A stretch of 64,000 nucleotides of DNA, from positions 4,092,001 to 4,156,000 of the forward strand of contig NZ_CP054141.1 of NCBI RefSeq assembly GCF_013284035.1, read 5' to 3'. Shown one piece after another: positions 1 to 9,477 of this stretch. The notes under the pieces were generated by a model, which did no database searches, was not told the DNA's origin, and saw only the letters and a list, made by a program, of their open reading frames with translations. The DNA comes from Flavobacterium sp. M31R6 (GTDB taxonomy: Bacteria > Bacteroidota > Bacteroidia > Flavobacteriales > Flavobacteriaceae). How positions within the stretch are numbered: position 1 is the stretch's first letter; each line of letters starts with the position of its first letter. Made by a program: the position numbers and the translations under genes.

Positions 1-971
1 ACAACACCGTCTTTTCCAACTCTTTTTTGGGTATAAAATAATTTTCCATTGTTCCAAAAAACATTGCATATCAATATAAAAGGAACTAAAACCAAACCGA
101 TTCCTAAACCGATCAATGAAAAAACAACCTCAAATATTCTGATAAAATACAAGTATAATTTATTCTGATTACTGCGGCTGAAAGGAAAAAAACGATAGAA
201 ATCCCGCGAAATATATTGAACCGGAATACGTTGTGTTTTACTTTCATATACATGCGTATATTCTCTAATACTCTTGCCCGATTCTAGTAAACGAAGTAAT
301 TGTTGGTATAAATCTGCCGTAATTCCGTCCGTTTGTTGAGAAGCTATCACTATTTCCGATATCCCATTTTCGACAACAAATAAATATAAATCTTCACTTT
401 TTATGTGTTTTACGTACTGATATTCAAATTTATTTTTTGAATGATAATCGGAATTTACATATCCAATTATTTTATAATGAGGATCGACACTCTCCAATCC
501 CAGGACAAGTTCTTGCACCTGCTCACTATCACATATCAAAACTGCATTTTGAACAAATCTGTTGGATGCTAAAAACCGAACATAAATCATTCTCCATGTA
601 TAGAGTGACACAAAGACAGTTATATAAAAAACCAATAATTGCCAACGATTTTTGGGCAATTGTGGTGAAAAAACAGGAGTCAATAAATAAAATATTACTG
701 TAGTGGAAGTCGTTAGAATCGTGCTTCGTAACACTTGAAAGTGATTACTGGCTACTTGAAGATTATACATTTCAAAAATAGCTCCAAACATATTAATATA
801 AAGGGCCAAAACAATAGCCCAATAGATAACAATAGTAGAAAATTTAAAATAATTGAAGCTAAAAACAAGACCTACAAAATACAAACCAAATAATACAAAA
901 ACCACATCAAAAACCCGTAAAAGAATTTTACGCTCGGAAATTTCGAAGTGTATACTTTTTTGATTATCCAT
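1..971 (-). CDS. Polyprenyl glycosylphosphotransferase (WcaJ/WbaP-like), partial
   Basis: This gene runs off the left edge of the window, so only about 323 N-terminal residues are visible. I translated it by hand from the ATG at 969-971. Four hydrophobic helices lie at about residues 16-38, 45-66, 83-100 and 108-125. A Rossmann-like (CoA-binding-3) region follows, then another hydrophobic stretch and the start of the Bac_transf domain, seen as the motif YTQKRVGKDGV at the edge. Enzymes of this family move a hexose-1-phosphate onto undecaprenyl phosphate at the inner membrane to begin a repeat unit. The catalytic part lies outside the window, so the sugar cannot be inferred. Confidence 0.88.
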   Translation of the reverse strand, partial: MDNQKSIHFEISERKILLRVFDVVFVLFGLYFVGLVFSFNYFKFSTIVIYWAIVLALYINMFGAIFEMYNLQVASNHFQVLRSTILTTSTTVIFYLLTPVFSPQLPKNRWQLLVFYITVFVSLYTWRMIYVRFLASNRFVQNAVLICDSEQVQELVLGLESVDPHYKIIGYVNSDYHSKNKFEYQYVKHIKSEDLYLFVVENGISEIVIASQQTDGITADLYQQLLRLLESGKSIREYTHVYESKTQRIPVQYISRDFYRFFPFSRSNQNKLYLYFIRIFEVVFSLIGLGIGLVLVPFILICNVFWNNGKLFYTQKRVGKDGV

Positions 972-1028
972 TGATTTCAAAATTGGATTACGTTGCAAGT
1001 TACTTATTATATAAAAATTAAACCCTCT

Positions 1029-2036
1029 TTATTTTAAAATAGTGACCCACTTAAGCTTAATAATCTGCCAATCAAACTCTTCTGACTTCCTCCTTGCATT
1101 AGCAGTAATTTCACCAAACAAATCAGTGTCTTTAATTAATCTATCGATTTCCTCAACCATTTTTTCGACATCATTATCTGGTATTAACAAACCCTCTTTT
1201 TGATTCTCAATCAAAAATGGAATACCACCAACATTGGTAGAAACTATGGCTAAACCCAAGGACATTGCTTCAATCAAGCTCACAGGCATGTTGTCAAAAT
1301 GGGTCGTATTTATGAAAATATCATACTCTTTAGACTTATTTATCCAATCCTGTTTGGATAATTTTCCCATAAAAAGTATATCTAATTTTAAATCTTTGGC
1401 TTTCAGTTTGGCGTCTAATAAACTCCCATCTTTTTCAGGACCAACCATGCAAAGCGTTGCTTCAGGATATTTCTTTTTTATGGCAGCAAATACTTCAACT
1501 GCCATCATGGGATTGTATATTTTTGCGAAAGAACGCACCCACAATAGATTGGGTTTCGCTTTTTCACGTTCCAAAAAAGGATAGTTTTCAAGTTCAATAG
1601 CATTCGGAATGTATATAACATTTTCATAACCTTCTGCTCTGAAGTGTTTTATTAAAAAAAGAGAAGGTGACACATTCTGGAAAGAATATTTGAAAATCAT
1701 TTGGCTAATTTTCGGGTTATTCTTCAATCTAAAAGCTAAATTCCCTCCGTGTAAAATTGGAATGTATTTTAGTCTCAAAAATCGACACAACTGAGAAGTG
1801 GCAAGTGCATACCAAAAATTAGTCGTACTATAAGTGTCTATCAGTACATAATCTGCATTTCGATATTGAAACACACTCCATACCATAGCTATGAATCTTA
1901 AGACCTTATTTTTCAAAGAAGAACTATATGATACGGTAAAACCTTCTTGCTCCAAAAGCGGACCAAGAATTTCGATGGTAGTTGGGGTAACACCATGCTT
2001 GGATAAGTTATTACCTATGTACAGTAGTTTTCTCAA
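1029..2036 (-). CDS. Glycosyltransferase family 4
   Basis: This 335-residue GT-B glycosyltransferase should transfer a sugar from a nucleotide-sugar donor at the cytoplasmic face during glycan assembly. The C-terminal donor-binding motif PVSLIEAMSLG is at about residues 251-261, followed by the STNVGG stretch. An N-terminal HGGN motif is at 97-100. The start is a TTG codon at 2034-2036: an in-frame stop lies a few codons upstream and the first ATG would remove 50 residues, including the conserved LLYIGNNLSKHG start. The gene overlaps the preceding O-antigen ligase gene by 26 bp, indicating translational coupling. Acceptor and donor are unknown. Confidence 0.88.
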   Translation of the reverse strand: MRKLLYIGNNLSKHGVTPTTIEILGPLLEQEGFTVSYSSSLKNKVLRFIAMVWSVFQYRNADYVLIDTYSTTNFWYALATSQLCRFLRLKYIPILHGGNLAFRLKNNPKISQMIFKYSFQNVSPSLFLIKHFRAEGYENVIYIPNAIELENYPFLEREKAKPNLLWVRSFAKIYNPMMAVEVFAAIKKKYPEATLCMVGPEKDGSLLDAKLKAKDLKLDILFMGKLSKQDWINKSKEYDIFINTTHFDNMPVSLIEAMSLGLAIVSTNVGGIPFLIENQKEGLLIPDNDVEKMVEEIDRLIKDTDLFGEITANARRKSEEFDWQIIKLKWVTILK

Positions 2037-3351
2037 CAGTATAAACTTTTAACAATGAAAGTGCATAAACAAAAGCAGGAGCAGCAAGTCGCATAGCGGC
2101 ATGATTGATGGTCAACAGCCAAAAAACTAAAAAGGAGAGTGCAAATATATTTTGGCGATTGTTTACAAATAAGAACAATGGAGTAAAAAATAAAAGCATT
2201 AAATCAATCAGACCAAGAGAACCGTGTTCCGCCAACATTCTGGTAATTTCATTATGGGAAGCCGCTACAATTCCAGTTTCCTTTTCCCGAATTTCTTTAT
2301 TTCTTCCAACACCAACCCCTAAAATAGGATTATCCACAAACATTTGCAATTCAGAAGCAATAAGAGTTTCTCTTCCAGACAATTGGCTTTTTTTCTCTCT
2401 TCCTCTGGCATCTTGATTCGCATAGCGTTTATTAATCAATCCACCAGTTTGTATGGAACTGTATCCCCAAACCCCCATTCCAGCCAAAAAAGACAGTATA
2501 ATAATCAATCCTATTTTAGGTTTCGTATTAAAATTAGCCTGAAAATACATTACTATCAAAAGTAGAAAAATCATCACAACTGCCGTCAATACACCTCCTC
2601 TTGAAAAAGTTACTATTCCTCTAAAAGCAAAAACCAAAACAAATCCAGCATTTATCGATTGTAAGATTCTGCTTTTAGAATTCAATAACAATTGGACAAA
2701 AAAAACAAAAATCCCTAAGCCTAGTATAGTTGATACTTGATTGGGCCCAAATCCACCTGATGTTTCAAAACTGGATTGCGTTCCTGTAACCACATCCCTC
2801 ACACTGGGAGTGTACAAATACAAGTAAACAACTATTGCAACCAAAGGCAACGAGAATGCTGTAATCACTCCTTTTAATCGATCAAAGGTGATTTTTCTTT
2901 GGTAACAATATATGGAAGAAATTCCCAAACAAACGGGTCCAGAAATATTAAATGCAATAGCCTTTCGAATATCTGTTTCAAAATTTAAGGTAATAGCAGA
3001 TAAAATAATCCCTGGAATCAGTAGAACTAAGAACAACCAATATATAAGAGCTTTATTTGAAAATCCAGAATAAATCATTCCGAGAAACATAAAAATCAAA
3101 ATTGAGTATTTTCCAAACTCATTTAATAACATCCCATCTGTCATTCTCAAAAGAACCTCAACGCTTATTACATAGGCTGATATAACAAGAGCTTCATTAT
3201 TTTTATTCCTGTTTTTTACAATATAATAAATACCGAAAACAAATATCACTAAAGTGTATATTTTTGAAATAAAAGGCAAAACAAATATCAAACCTCCTAG
3301 AAAAGCATGAGATAGCAATAAATAAATATACGACAATTCTTCTTTCTTCAT
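2011..3351 (-). CDS. O-antigen ligase/polymerase family membrane protein (Wzy_C)
   Basis: This 446-residue protein is mostly hydrophobic, with about ten or more predicted membrane helices. The typical Wzy_C/WaaL loop lies at roughly residues 325-385, with GRETL, NPILGVGVGRN and a SHNEITRMLAEHG stretch carrying the conserved His. Members either polymerise repeat units or ligate finished glycan to lipid A-core or protein on the periplasmic side. It sits among glycosyltransferases in the unit that contains the ABC exporter, which makes a ligase role plausible, but ligase and polymerase cannot be told apart from sequence alone. Confidence 0.85.
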   Translation of the reverse strand: MKKEELSYIYLLLSHAFLGGLIFVLPFISKIYTLVIFVFGIYYIVKNRNKNNEALVISAYVISVEVLLRMTDGMLLNEFGKYSILIFMFLGMIYSGFSNKALIYWLFLVLLIPGIILSAITLNFETDIRKAIAFNISGPVCLGISSIYCYQRKITFDRLKGVITAFSLPLVAIVVYLYLYTPSVRDVVTGTQSSFETSGGFGPNQVSTILGLGIFVFFVQLLLNSKSRILQSINAGFVLVFAFRGIVTFSRGGVLTAVVMIFLLLIVMYFQANFNTKPKIGLIIILSFLAGMGVWGYSSIQTGGLINKRYANQDARGREKKSQLSGRETLIASELQMFVDNPILGVGVGRNKEIREKETGIVAASHNEITRMLAEHGSLGLIDLMLLFFTPLFLFVNNRQNIFALSFLVFWLLTINHAAMRLAAPAFVYALSLLKVYTVEKTTVHR

Positions 3352-3352
3352 T

Positions 3353-4426
3353 TTAATTTATTTGCAACCAATTTAAATATTTTTTCATCACACTTTCAGC
3401 AGTATAATTAGCTTGAACCGTGGCATAAAGTGCCTTTCCAAAATCAGAACGCAATGTCTCATTAGTAATCAAATCGACTACAGATTGATAAAAAGAATTC
3501 GGATCATCAGAATCTACGATAAAGCCATTCTGTTTATGCTGAACTATTAGAGGTATTTCACCGACATTAGTAACCACAACAGCTTTTTTATATAATCCAT
3601 ATTCTAAAAGTGCTACGGGCAACCCCTCCGATTTTGAAGTCAAAACAGCAATTTGTGCTTGATTGAGTATGTATTCCACATCTTGCCTTGAACCATAAAG
3701 GAATACATTACTTTCTAAATCATATTCCTTGATTCGTTTTATAATTTGTTTGGAATAGTCGTCTTCAAAGTCTTTTCCAATCAAATGAAAAGTCCAATCT
3801 GGATATTTTTTTTTTAGCTTTTGTGCTACTTCCAACAGTAAAAAATGATTTTTTTGCTCCCTTAAATTAGCCAAAGATACAATTCGCTTTCCCTCAGCTC
3901 CCTTTAGGATTGTATGCTCATCAATACCTATCTCTTTCGTTGGAAAGTTAGGCAAATAAATAACATTTTTTGCTTTTAGTTGTACTTCTGACCAATTTTT
4001 AAGTTTTTGGTTTACAGCAATAACTCCATTAAAAAAAGATGCAGTTTGCTTCAAAACAAAATAAGGTCTCGTTGCTAAAAACTCATTATTACCATAATGA
4101 TCATGTCTAAGGATTTTTAAGTTAGGGCAAATGCATTTTAATAAAACCGCTAAAAAAAAGGAAGTACTATGAGCGTGAATATGAGTTACCTTATTTTTTA
4201 AAACAAAAGAACGCAATCTGAAAAGTGCTCCAAAATCAAGCTGCCTTTTTTTATTCAAAAACAAATAGGAAACTTTCAGATTGATTTGATTACGCAAAGC
4301 ACCCTCTTTTCTAGTAGTAACCAGTCCTGAAAAATCAATTTCATCGACCAAAGTATTCGCATAATTAACAGCCATACGCTCTGCACCACCAGCTTCTAGT
4401 GAATCGATTATTTGAATAATTCTCAT
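3353..4426 (-). CDS. Glycosyltransferase family 4
   Basis: This 357-residue GT4 enzyme begins with the classic motif LEAGGAERMAVNYANTL (residues 10-26). It has a HIHAHSTS stretch at 82-89 and the donor-site motif EGLPVALLE at 267-275, with the two family glutamates. It should be a cytoplasmic retaining glycosyltransferase of the glycan assembly line. The gene ends one base before the ligase gene and overlaps the next upstream gene by 4 bp (ATGA), so it belongs to a tight operon. Sugar specificity is not predictable. Confidence 0.9.
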   Translation of the reverse strand: MRIIQIIDSLEAGGAERMAVNYANTLVDEIDFSGLVTTRKEGALRNQINLKVSYLFLNKKRQLDFGALFRLRSFVLKNKVTHIHAHSTSFFLAVLLKCICPNLKILRHDHYGNNEFLATRPYFVLKQTASFFNGVIAVNQKLKNWSEVQLKAKNVIYLPNFPTKEIGIDEHTILKGAEGKRIVSLANLREQKNHFLLLEVAQKLKKKYPDWTFHLIGKDFEDDYSKQIIKRIKEYDLESNVFLYGSRQDVEYILNQAQIAVLTSKSEGLPVALLEYGLYKKAVVVTNVGEIPLIVQHKQNGFIVDSDDPNSFYQSVVDLITNETLRSDFGKALYATVQANYTAESVMKKYLNWLQIN

Positions 4427-5571
4427 TGTTCAAGCATTTTTTTTATTGCTGATTCAAAAACTTCAAGTGTGTATTTCCGTGACCAATCCGACGCTTTCCT
4501 TCTTTTAGTGTCATAATCCACTTTATCATTTATAAGCTCTTCTACTTTACAAACATCTTGTTCCAAATTACTACGCCAGTTCGAGCAAAGCTCTCGGGTC
4601 ATTTGCAGCAATACACCTCTTTCTCCAAAATCCAACATAAAAGGCACACAAGAAACAGGAGTTGCGATTGGAACACAACCCCAAAACATTCCCTCGGCCA
4701 GTGCTTTCGGCCAACCTTCACTTTGAGAAGGTAAAATCACAAAATGACTGTTTTGATAAGCTTCAGTAACAACTTTTTGGCTTTGGTTTCCTTTTAATTG
4801 TACAATCTTTTCTAAACCATTAGAAGCAATATAACTCTCTAAATTTTTCCTTTCTATACCTTCACCATAAAAATTTAAAGATACATTATATCCCTTTTTA
4901 TATAATGTTTCTAACAATTGCATAGCATACATCGGATTTTTACCCGATGCCAATGCTCCGACAAAAACAAAATTTATTTTTTCTTTTAGATCCAATGCTT
5001 TAATCGGCATTTTATCTTCTTCGGAATAGGTTGCGGTAAAAAATGGTTTTATATTTTTGGTACTACCCTCCCATTCACCATAAACCAAAACTTGCATATT
5101 TCTAGTCAAAAACGTATTGCTCAAAATCCATTTTTGCAAACGGTAACTCCAAGGTTGTTTTGCCTTAGGATCCCAATTACCGGCATACTTCGCCGTTTTG
5201 GGTTTATTTGGAAATAAAACTTGAATCAAACAACCCAACAAACCAATATTTCCAGGGCAACGTAAATGTATATGGTCTGCTTTCCACATGGCTTTAAAAA
5301 TTTGCCAACTTATTTTTGGAATTTTTAAAATTGCGTTAAAAATGGATTTAAAACCTAATAAATTAATACTATCAATCTGGGAAAACTTAATATTTTCGTG
5401 ATTATATGGAATGTCGATTGCCGTACTTGAAGCTCGAAGAAGGGGTGCAACAATAATAAACTCACCAACATATTTTGACCAAACATTCATTTCGCGAACA
5501 TAAGGTGCGTAAGCAAAATAGTTTCCCTTTTGAAAGACATGAGACACTTGAGTTATAATGGCAAATTTCAT
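4423..5571 (-). CDS. Glycosyltransferase (GT-B, GT4-like)
   Basis: This 382-residue GT-B protein has a C-terminal Rossmann half beginning near residue 200 (NFVFVGALASGKNP). The donor motif SEGWPKALAE at about 284-293 carries both family glutamates. The N-terminal half is divergent, with ADHIHLRCPGNIG near residues 98-110. It overlaps both neighbours by 4 bp, which implies translational coupling in the glycosyltransferase operon. Substrate is unknown. Confidence 0.85.
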   Translation of the reverse strand: MKFAIITQVSHVFQKGNYFAYAPYVREMNVWSKYVGEFIIVAPLLRASSTAIDIPYNHENIKFSQIDSINLLGFKSIFNAILKIPKISWQIFKAMWKADHIHLRCPGNIGLLGCLIQVLFPNKPKTAKYAGNWDPKAKQPWSYRLQKWILSNTFLTRNMQVLVYGEWEGSTKNIKPFFTATYSEEDKMPIKALDLKEKINFVFVGALASGKNPMYAMQLLETLYKKGYNVSLNFYGEGIERKNLESYIASNGLEKIVQLKGNQSQKVVTEAYQNSHFVILPSQSEGWPKALAEGMFWGCVPIATPVSCVPFMLDFGERGVLLQMTRELCSNWRSNLEQDVCKVEELINDKVDYDTKRRKASDWSRKYTLEVFESAIKKMLEQ

Positions 5572-6665
5572 GAAATTATTTTGGAAAAAACATTACAATA
5601 ATTTTCAATACTAAAAAGAGATAAAAAAGTATTCCTTGCATTTATACCCATTTGCTCCTGTCTATCAATATTTTTTTCAACTTTTTTAAATATTGAAACC
5701 ATTGAATCAACATCTGAATCGAACTTAAAACATTCGCAACCATCCTTTAAGTATTTTGTAAGACCGGTTTCATTCGAAATTAACAATGGTGTGTTATTCA
5801 TCATTGATTCCAAACCGACTGTTGGTAAATTATCACATTTTGAGGGAATTATTGCAAAATGGCTTTTATTTAAATACTCGTCAATTTTTTCATAAGACAA
5901 TCTTCCAAAATAATGTATTGAAGCATTATTTCTTATCAATTCTTTTATTTCAGATTCTTGACTACCGCTTCCTGAAATGTTTAAAATCATTTTAGAATCT
6001 TTTGATTCATTTCTATAAATTATGAACGCTTTAATTAAATCTATAACCCCTTTTGAAGAATCTAGCCTGCCCAGATATGAAACAACAATGTCTTCATCAG
6101 ATATTCTTATTTTATTTTCAAATCTGTCGTTGATAGGATTTAACACAACACTCCCTTTTTTAATTGAAAAAAAAGCTTTTAAATCTTTTTTTGCTTTTGC
6201 AGAAGGACATATAACTACATCACAAAATAATTTATAGAATATTTTTTTTCTTAAAAACAATAGATTTTGCTTTTTTGAACCATATTTTTTATCGGCCAAA
6301 AGTTGGTCAGACAATGTATGATAATAACAAAAAGTCTTAACTTTTCCTAGAGACATTAACTTCGAAACCAAAATTGAAATATTACTGCCTACAAAATGTC
6401 CTATTACTACATCTGGTTTATATTTTAAATGAATTTTAGAAAACCAAACTAAATCTTTTGTCGAAGTAGGTCTGTTTTCTGTTGGCCATGAACAAACAAT
6501 AATTTCACCAGTACCCTTTTCAATTATTTGATTTATCCTAAAATAGGGTTTGTGCGAAATAAAAACAACTCTATTTCCCAAATCAGCCAGATGATGTGCT
6601 AAATGAAAACTCATACCTGCAAATGAAATTTCGGAAAAATTATGGGCTATTATAATTGTTTTCAT
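5568..6665 (-). CDS. Glycosyltransferase family 4
   Basis: This 365-residue GT4 protein starts with IIIAHNFSEISFAGMSFHLAHHL, the usual N-terminal Rossmann entry. It has a VVSYLGRLDSSKG stretch near residue 195, the start of the donor-binding half, and the motif DNLPTVGLESM near residue 280. It should add one sugar to a lipid-linked glycan at the cytoplasmic membrane face. The ATG overlaps the stop of the gene on its low-coordinate side by 4 bp, and the methyltransferase gene lies 11 bp upstream. Confidence 0.87.
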   Translation of the reverse strand: MKTIIIAHNFSEISFAGMSFHLAHHLADLGNRVVFISHKPYFRINQIIEKGTGEIIVCSWPTENRPTSTKDLVWFSKIHLKYKPDVVIGHFVGSNISILVSKLMSLGKVKTFCYYHTLSDQLLADKKYGSKKQNLLFLRKKIFYKLFCDVVICPSAKAKKDLKAFFSIKKGSVVLNPINDRFENKIRISDEDIVVSYLGRLDSSKGVIDLIKAFIIYRNESKDSKMILNISGSGSQESEIKELIRNNASIHYFGRLSYEKIDEYLNKSHFAIIPSKCDNLPTVGLESMMNNTPLLISNETGLTKYLKDGCECFKFDSDVDSMVSIFKKVEKNIDRQEQMGINARNTFLSLFSIENYCNVFSKIIS

Positions 6666-6676
6666 CCTTAAAAAAT

Positions 6677-7513
6677 TTACTTTTTTATTGCTTCCAAATA
6701 AATGGTTGATCCTTGATAACTATTCAATAATGCTTTAAAGGAATTCAAATAAAATCTTTTCTTGGTCAATTCTACATAAGGAAATTTCTTAACCATAATT
6801 CTACAATTAGCAAAATGATGAAATTCAAAAATATTTTTTATGTTCTCTGCAGTGAAATAATTGAGATGAATTGGAGGTTCATCCTGAAACAATTGGTCTT
6901 TTTCTCTATCCGGATAATTCAGGATTTTATTGTAATTGGGGGTTGAGAGTATTATTTTACCATTATAATTTAGTTTTTTATAAGCCAAATCAAGAAACAA
7001 TTTCAAATCCTGAAGATGTTCAATAACCTCCCAGAGCATTATTACATCAAACTGACCTTTTATTTTTTCCATTTCTTTAAAATCACCATTAATCGTATTT
7101 AATTTTAATTGTTGTGATTTGCGAAATGCTTCTTCATCCAATTCAATTCCTGTGTACAGTATTTGTTCATTTTTTAACCGTATGTGAGCCCCAATCAAAC
7201 CTATTCCACTCCCAATCTCAAGTACCGATTGACAATTTGTATTCAAAATATTTTTCTTTATCAATCTAGAACGATTCAAACCGATATTAATGACTTGCTC
7301 TTTTACAATTTGATCAAACTCAATTTTAGAATGCCTTTGATATTTACTATTCTCTTTATTATACAATTCATCATAAACGGTTACAAATTGTTCTTGAGAA
7401 TATGCAGTTAAACAAAATATCAATTTGCATTTAACACATTGACCTAAATTAAACTTGCTATTTATTAATTCAATTCTATTGTGACAAATTTTACAGGCAT
7501 TGAATTGATCCAT
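6677..7513 (-). CDS. Class I SAM methyltransferase with N-terminal Cys4 motif
   Basis: This 278-residue protein starts with two CxxC pairs (Cys7, Cys10, Cys26, Cys29), likely a small zinc ribbon. The Rossmann methyltransferase core has the SAM-binding motif VLEIGSGIGLIG at about 97-108 and a DVIMLWEVIEHLQDL stretch typical of Methyltransf_23-type enzymes. This architecture occurs among nucleotide-sugar or glycan methyltransferases in polysaccharide loci. It lies one base after a GT2 gene, so a role in methylating the glycan or a sugar precursor is inferred; the acceptor is unknown. Confidence 0.85.
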   Translation of the reverse strand: MDQFNACKICHNRIELINSKFNLGQCVKCKLIFCLTAYSQEQFVTVYDELYNKENSKYQRHSKIEFDQIVKEQVINIGLNRSRLIKKNILNTNCQSVLEIGSGIGLIGAHIRLKNEQILYTGIELDEEAFRKSQQLKLNTINGDFKEMEKIKGQFDVIMLWEVIEHLQDLKLFLDLAYKKLNYNGKIILSTPNYNKILNYPDREKDQLFQDEPPIHLNYFTAENIKNIFEFHHFANCRIMVKKFPYVELTKKRFYLNSFKALLNSYQGSTIYLEAIKK

Positions 7514-7514
7514 C

Positions 7515-8552
7515 TTATTTTAAATTAAGCTGTGTTTTTGGTTTATTCAAAATCAAACTCCACCATCCAACAGTCCGACCAAGTGCTTCTGTAAAAGCGG
7601 CGGCCCTTTTTTTTGTGTTAAAGATATTACTAAATCGAATGATTGTCAATAGTATTGTAATCGAATGCCATTTTAGTCTATCAATAAATACCGGTTTTGG
7701 ATTTTTTACCCGCCACACATACCAACCGTTTCTAACTACCATTTTACCATATTGGTATTGATTAGGGCGACCAGAAGGATTGTGAAAATGACATAATTGC
7801 ACTTTTGTATTAATCACATTTTTTCCAAAGGATAGAGCTCTAACGCTAAAATCGGCATCTTCATAGAGTCCGTAGCCTTCAAAATAAGGTGAAAATTGAA
7901 TTTGATCGACAACTATTTTTCTAAATGCCATAGACATCCCAATTAATAAATCGACCTCATAAATTTTATTATTCAACGGAAAGCCACAAGTCCTACCATG
8001 AGAATAATTAGGCATTTTTCCAGGCCCTAGATTAGATTGCAAGCCCAAATAATTCCGAACCACATTGCGAAGCCCTTCTTTATAAACAAAACCGTCAAAA
8101 GAAAAATACTTGTTTTTATTGTACCCCTTATTTGTTAGTATCTCCTCCCATTTATTTTCGTTGATTGCAACTCCACCAACTCCTGTAATAATAGCATTTT
8201 GCCTGAAAGTATTAATTAATTCCTCAAAATAATCCTTCTCCAAAACGGTGTCATCATCCACAAAACAAACCACTTCCATATTTGACCCAACACGTGCAAT
8301 CCCAAAATTGCGTTGTTTGGTCAGACCTCGATGCTCCTTTGGAACTAGATAATAGTGAAGATTCTCAAAATGATTTTCATTTAAAATAAGCTGTGTTTCA
8401 TTATTGATAGATCCGTCAATAACGAGAATTTCATCGGGGTATAACGTTTGTTCCCTTAATGATTGCAATAATTGGAGCAAAGGTTTAGGACGCATATAGG
8501 TGCAGATGATGAGGGAGAATTGCGGTAAGTTTTTCATAAAGAGTTTATCCAT
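7515..8552 (-). CDS. Glycosyltransferase family 2
   Basis: This 345-residue GT-A enzyme has the N-terminal signature SLIICTYMRPKPLLQLLQSL from residue 13, DEILVIDGS near 40-48, and the metal-binding acidic triplet VDDD at 98-101. A second acidic motif (YEDADFSVR) and the His-rich CHFHNPSG follow towards the C terminus. It should transfer a sugar in the cytoplasm. A second ATG lies at codon 6, so the start could be five codons further in. Spacing to the flanking methyltransferase genes is 1 bp and 13 bp. Confidence 0.88.
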   Translation of the reverse strand: MDKLFMKNLPQFSLIICTYMRPKPLLQLLQSLREQTLYPDEILVIDGSINNETQLILNENHFENLHYYLVPKEHRGLTKQRNFGIARVGSNMEVVCFVDDDTVLEKDYFEELINTFRQNAIITGVGGVAINENKWEEILTNKGYNKNKYFSFDGFVYKEGLRNVVRNYLGLQSNLGPGKMPNYSHGRTCGFPLNNKIYEVDLLIGMSMAFRKIVVDQIQFSPYFEGYGLYEDADFSVRALSFGKNVINTKVQLCHFHNPSGRPNQYQYGKMVVRNGWYVWRVKNPKPVFIDRLKWHSITILLTIIRFSNIFNTKKRAAAFTEALGRTVGWWSLILNKPKTQLNLK

Positions 8553-8565
8553 TTTTTAAGTACTG

Positions 8566-9435
8566 CTAACTTTTTAGAATAACCAAAATATTTCCTGCAG
8601 TTAATTCTTCAGTACTATATTTAATATAATCTTCGTGCAAGTTTACTTTTTTAAACAAATCATACTGCTTTGAACCCACTTTTGTACTTTCATATTCCAA
8701 ATGCACTAACTCAAAACCACAAGTATTAAAAATTTCAAGAAATTGCGGCAATCGTAATCGATTATGATAATCAAATTTAGTGCGTATATTTTCCCATTCC
8801 AGCTTACTATATTTCAAAAATTCCTGTTGCGAAATAGTATTATCACTATGTTGCCTCAAATCACTTGGCGAAATAAAATGAATAACATAAGTTCCTTTTT
8901 TAAATTGATTTATTATTTTATTATGAAACCCAATCACATCCATTTCTTTCATATGAGACAATACATATCTAGAGAAGACAACATCCACCACGGGAATATC
9001 TTGTGTAACTATATTATAATTTGGAAAATATTCTATCCCTTTTGGCAATCCATATTTATTGTTTGCTTGATCTTTTATATTGCAATCATACTTTTTTGAA
9101 AATATAGCATTCAATTCTAAAACCGTTTTTCTTTGAAAATGTTCATTAATATCAAAGGTCATTACGTTTCTTGTCATAAACTTATATTTAAAAAAATAAG
9201 GCATAGCGGGAAACCAACCAGATCCAAACTCAAAAACAGTTCTGTCTTTTAAATCAATTTCTAATTTATCTAGAATAGCATTCAGTCTTAAATAAGTGGA
9301 TTCTACACTTTTTAGTCTATCTTCCAATGTCGTTTTATCAAAAAACATTTGAATTTTATGGTAAAAATAATCATCCACTTTGTTCGGTAATAAAGTCAGT
9401 GATTTAAACAAGAATGTTTTTAATTTATGATTCAT
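8566..9435 (-). CDS. Class I SAM-dependent methyltransferase-like protein
   Basis: This 289-residue protein has a Rossmann SAM-binding motif TVFEFGSGWFP at residues 66-76 and an acidic strand (NVMTFDINEHF) after it, as in class I methyltransferases. A DVVFSRYVLSHM stretch matches motif IV-like sequence. I do not recognise a specific family with known chemistry. Its place between a GT2 gene and a NodB-like gene suggests glycan tailoring, but this is inference. Confidence 0.72.
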   Translation of the reverse strand: MNHKLKTFLFKSLTLLPNKVDDYFYHKIQMFFDKTTLEDRLKSVESTYLRLNAILDKLEIDLKDRTVFEFGSGWFPAMPYFFKYKFMTRNVMTFDINEHFQRKTVLELNAIFSKKYDCNIKDQANNKYGLPKGIEYFPNYNIVTQDIPVVDVVFSRYVLSHMKEMDVIGFHNKIINQFKKGTYVIHFISPSDLRQHSDNTISQQEFLKYSKLEWENIRTKFDYHNRLRLPQFLEIFNTCGFELVHLEYESTKVGSKQYDLFKKVNLHEDYIKYSTEELTAGNILVILKS

Positions 9436-9477
9436 CTCTTATTTTGAATTCAGATTATTTTATTTTTTAAATAAGAA

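Noticed and set aside
437..703. Plus-strand open frame opposite the partial initiating transferase
   Set aside because: The minus strand encodes a continuous transferase with clear motifs through this region; the plus frame is a shadow.
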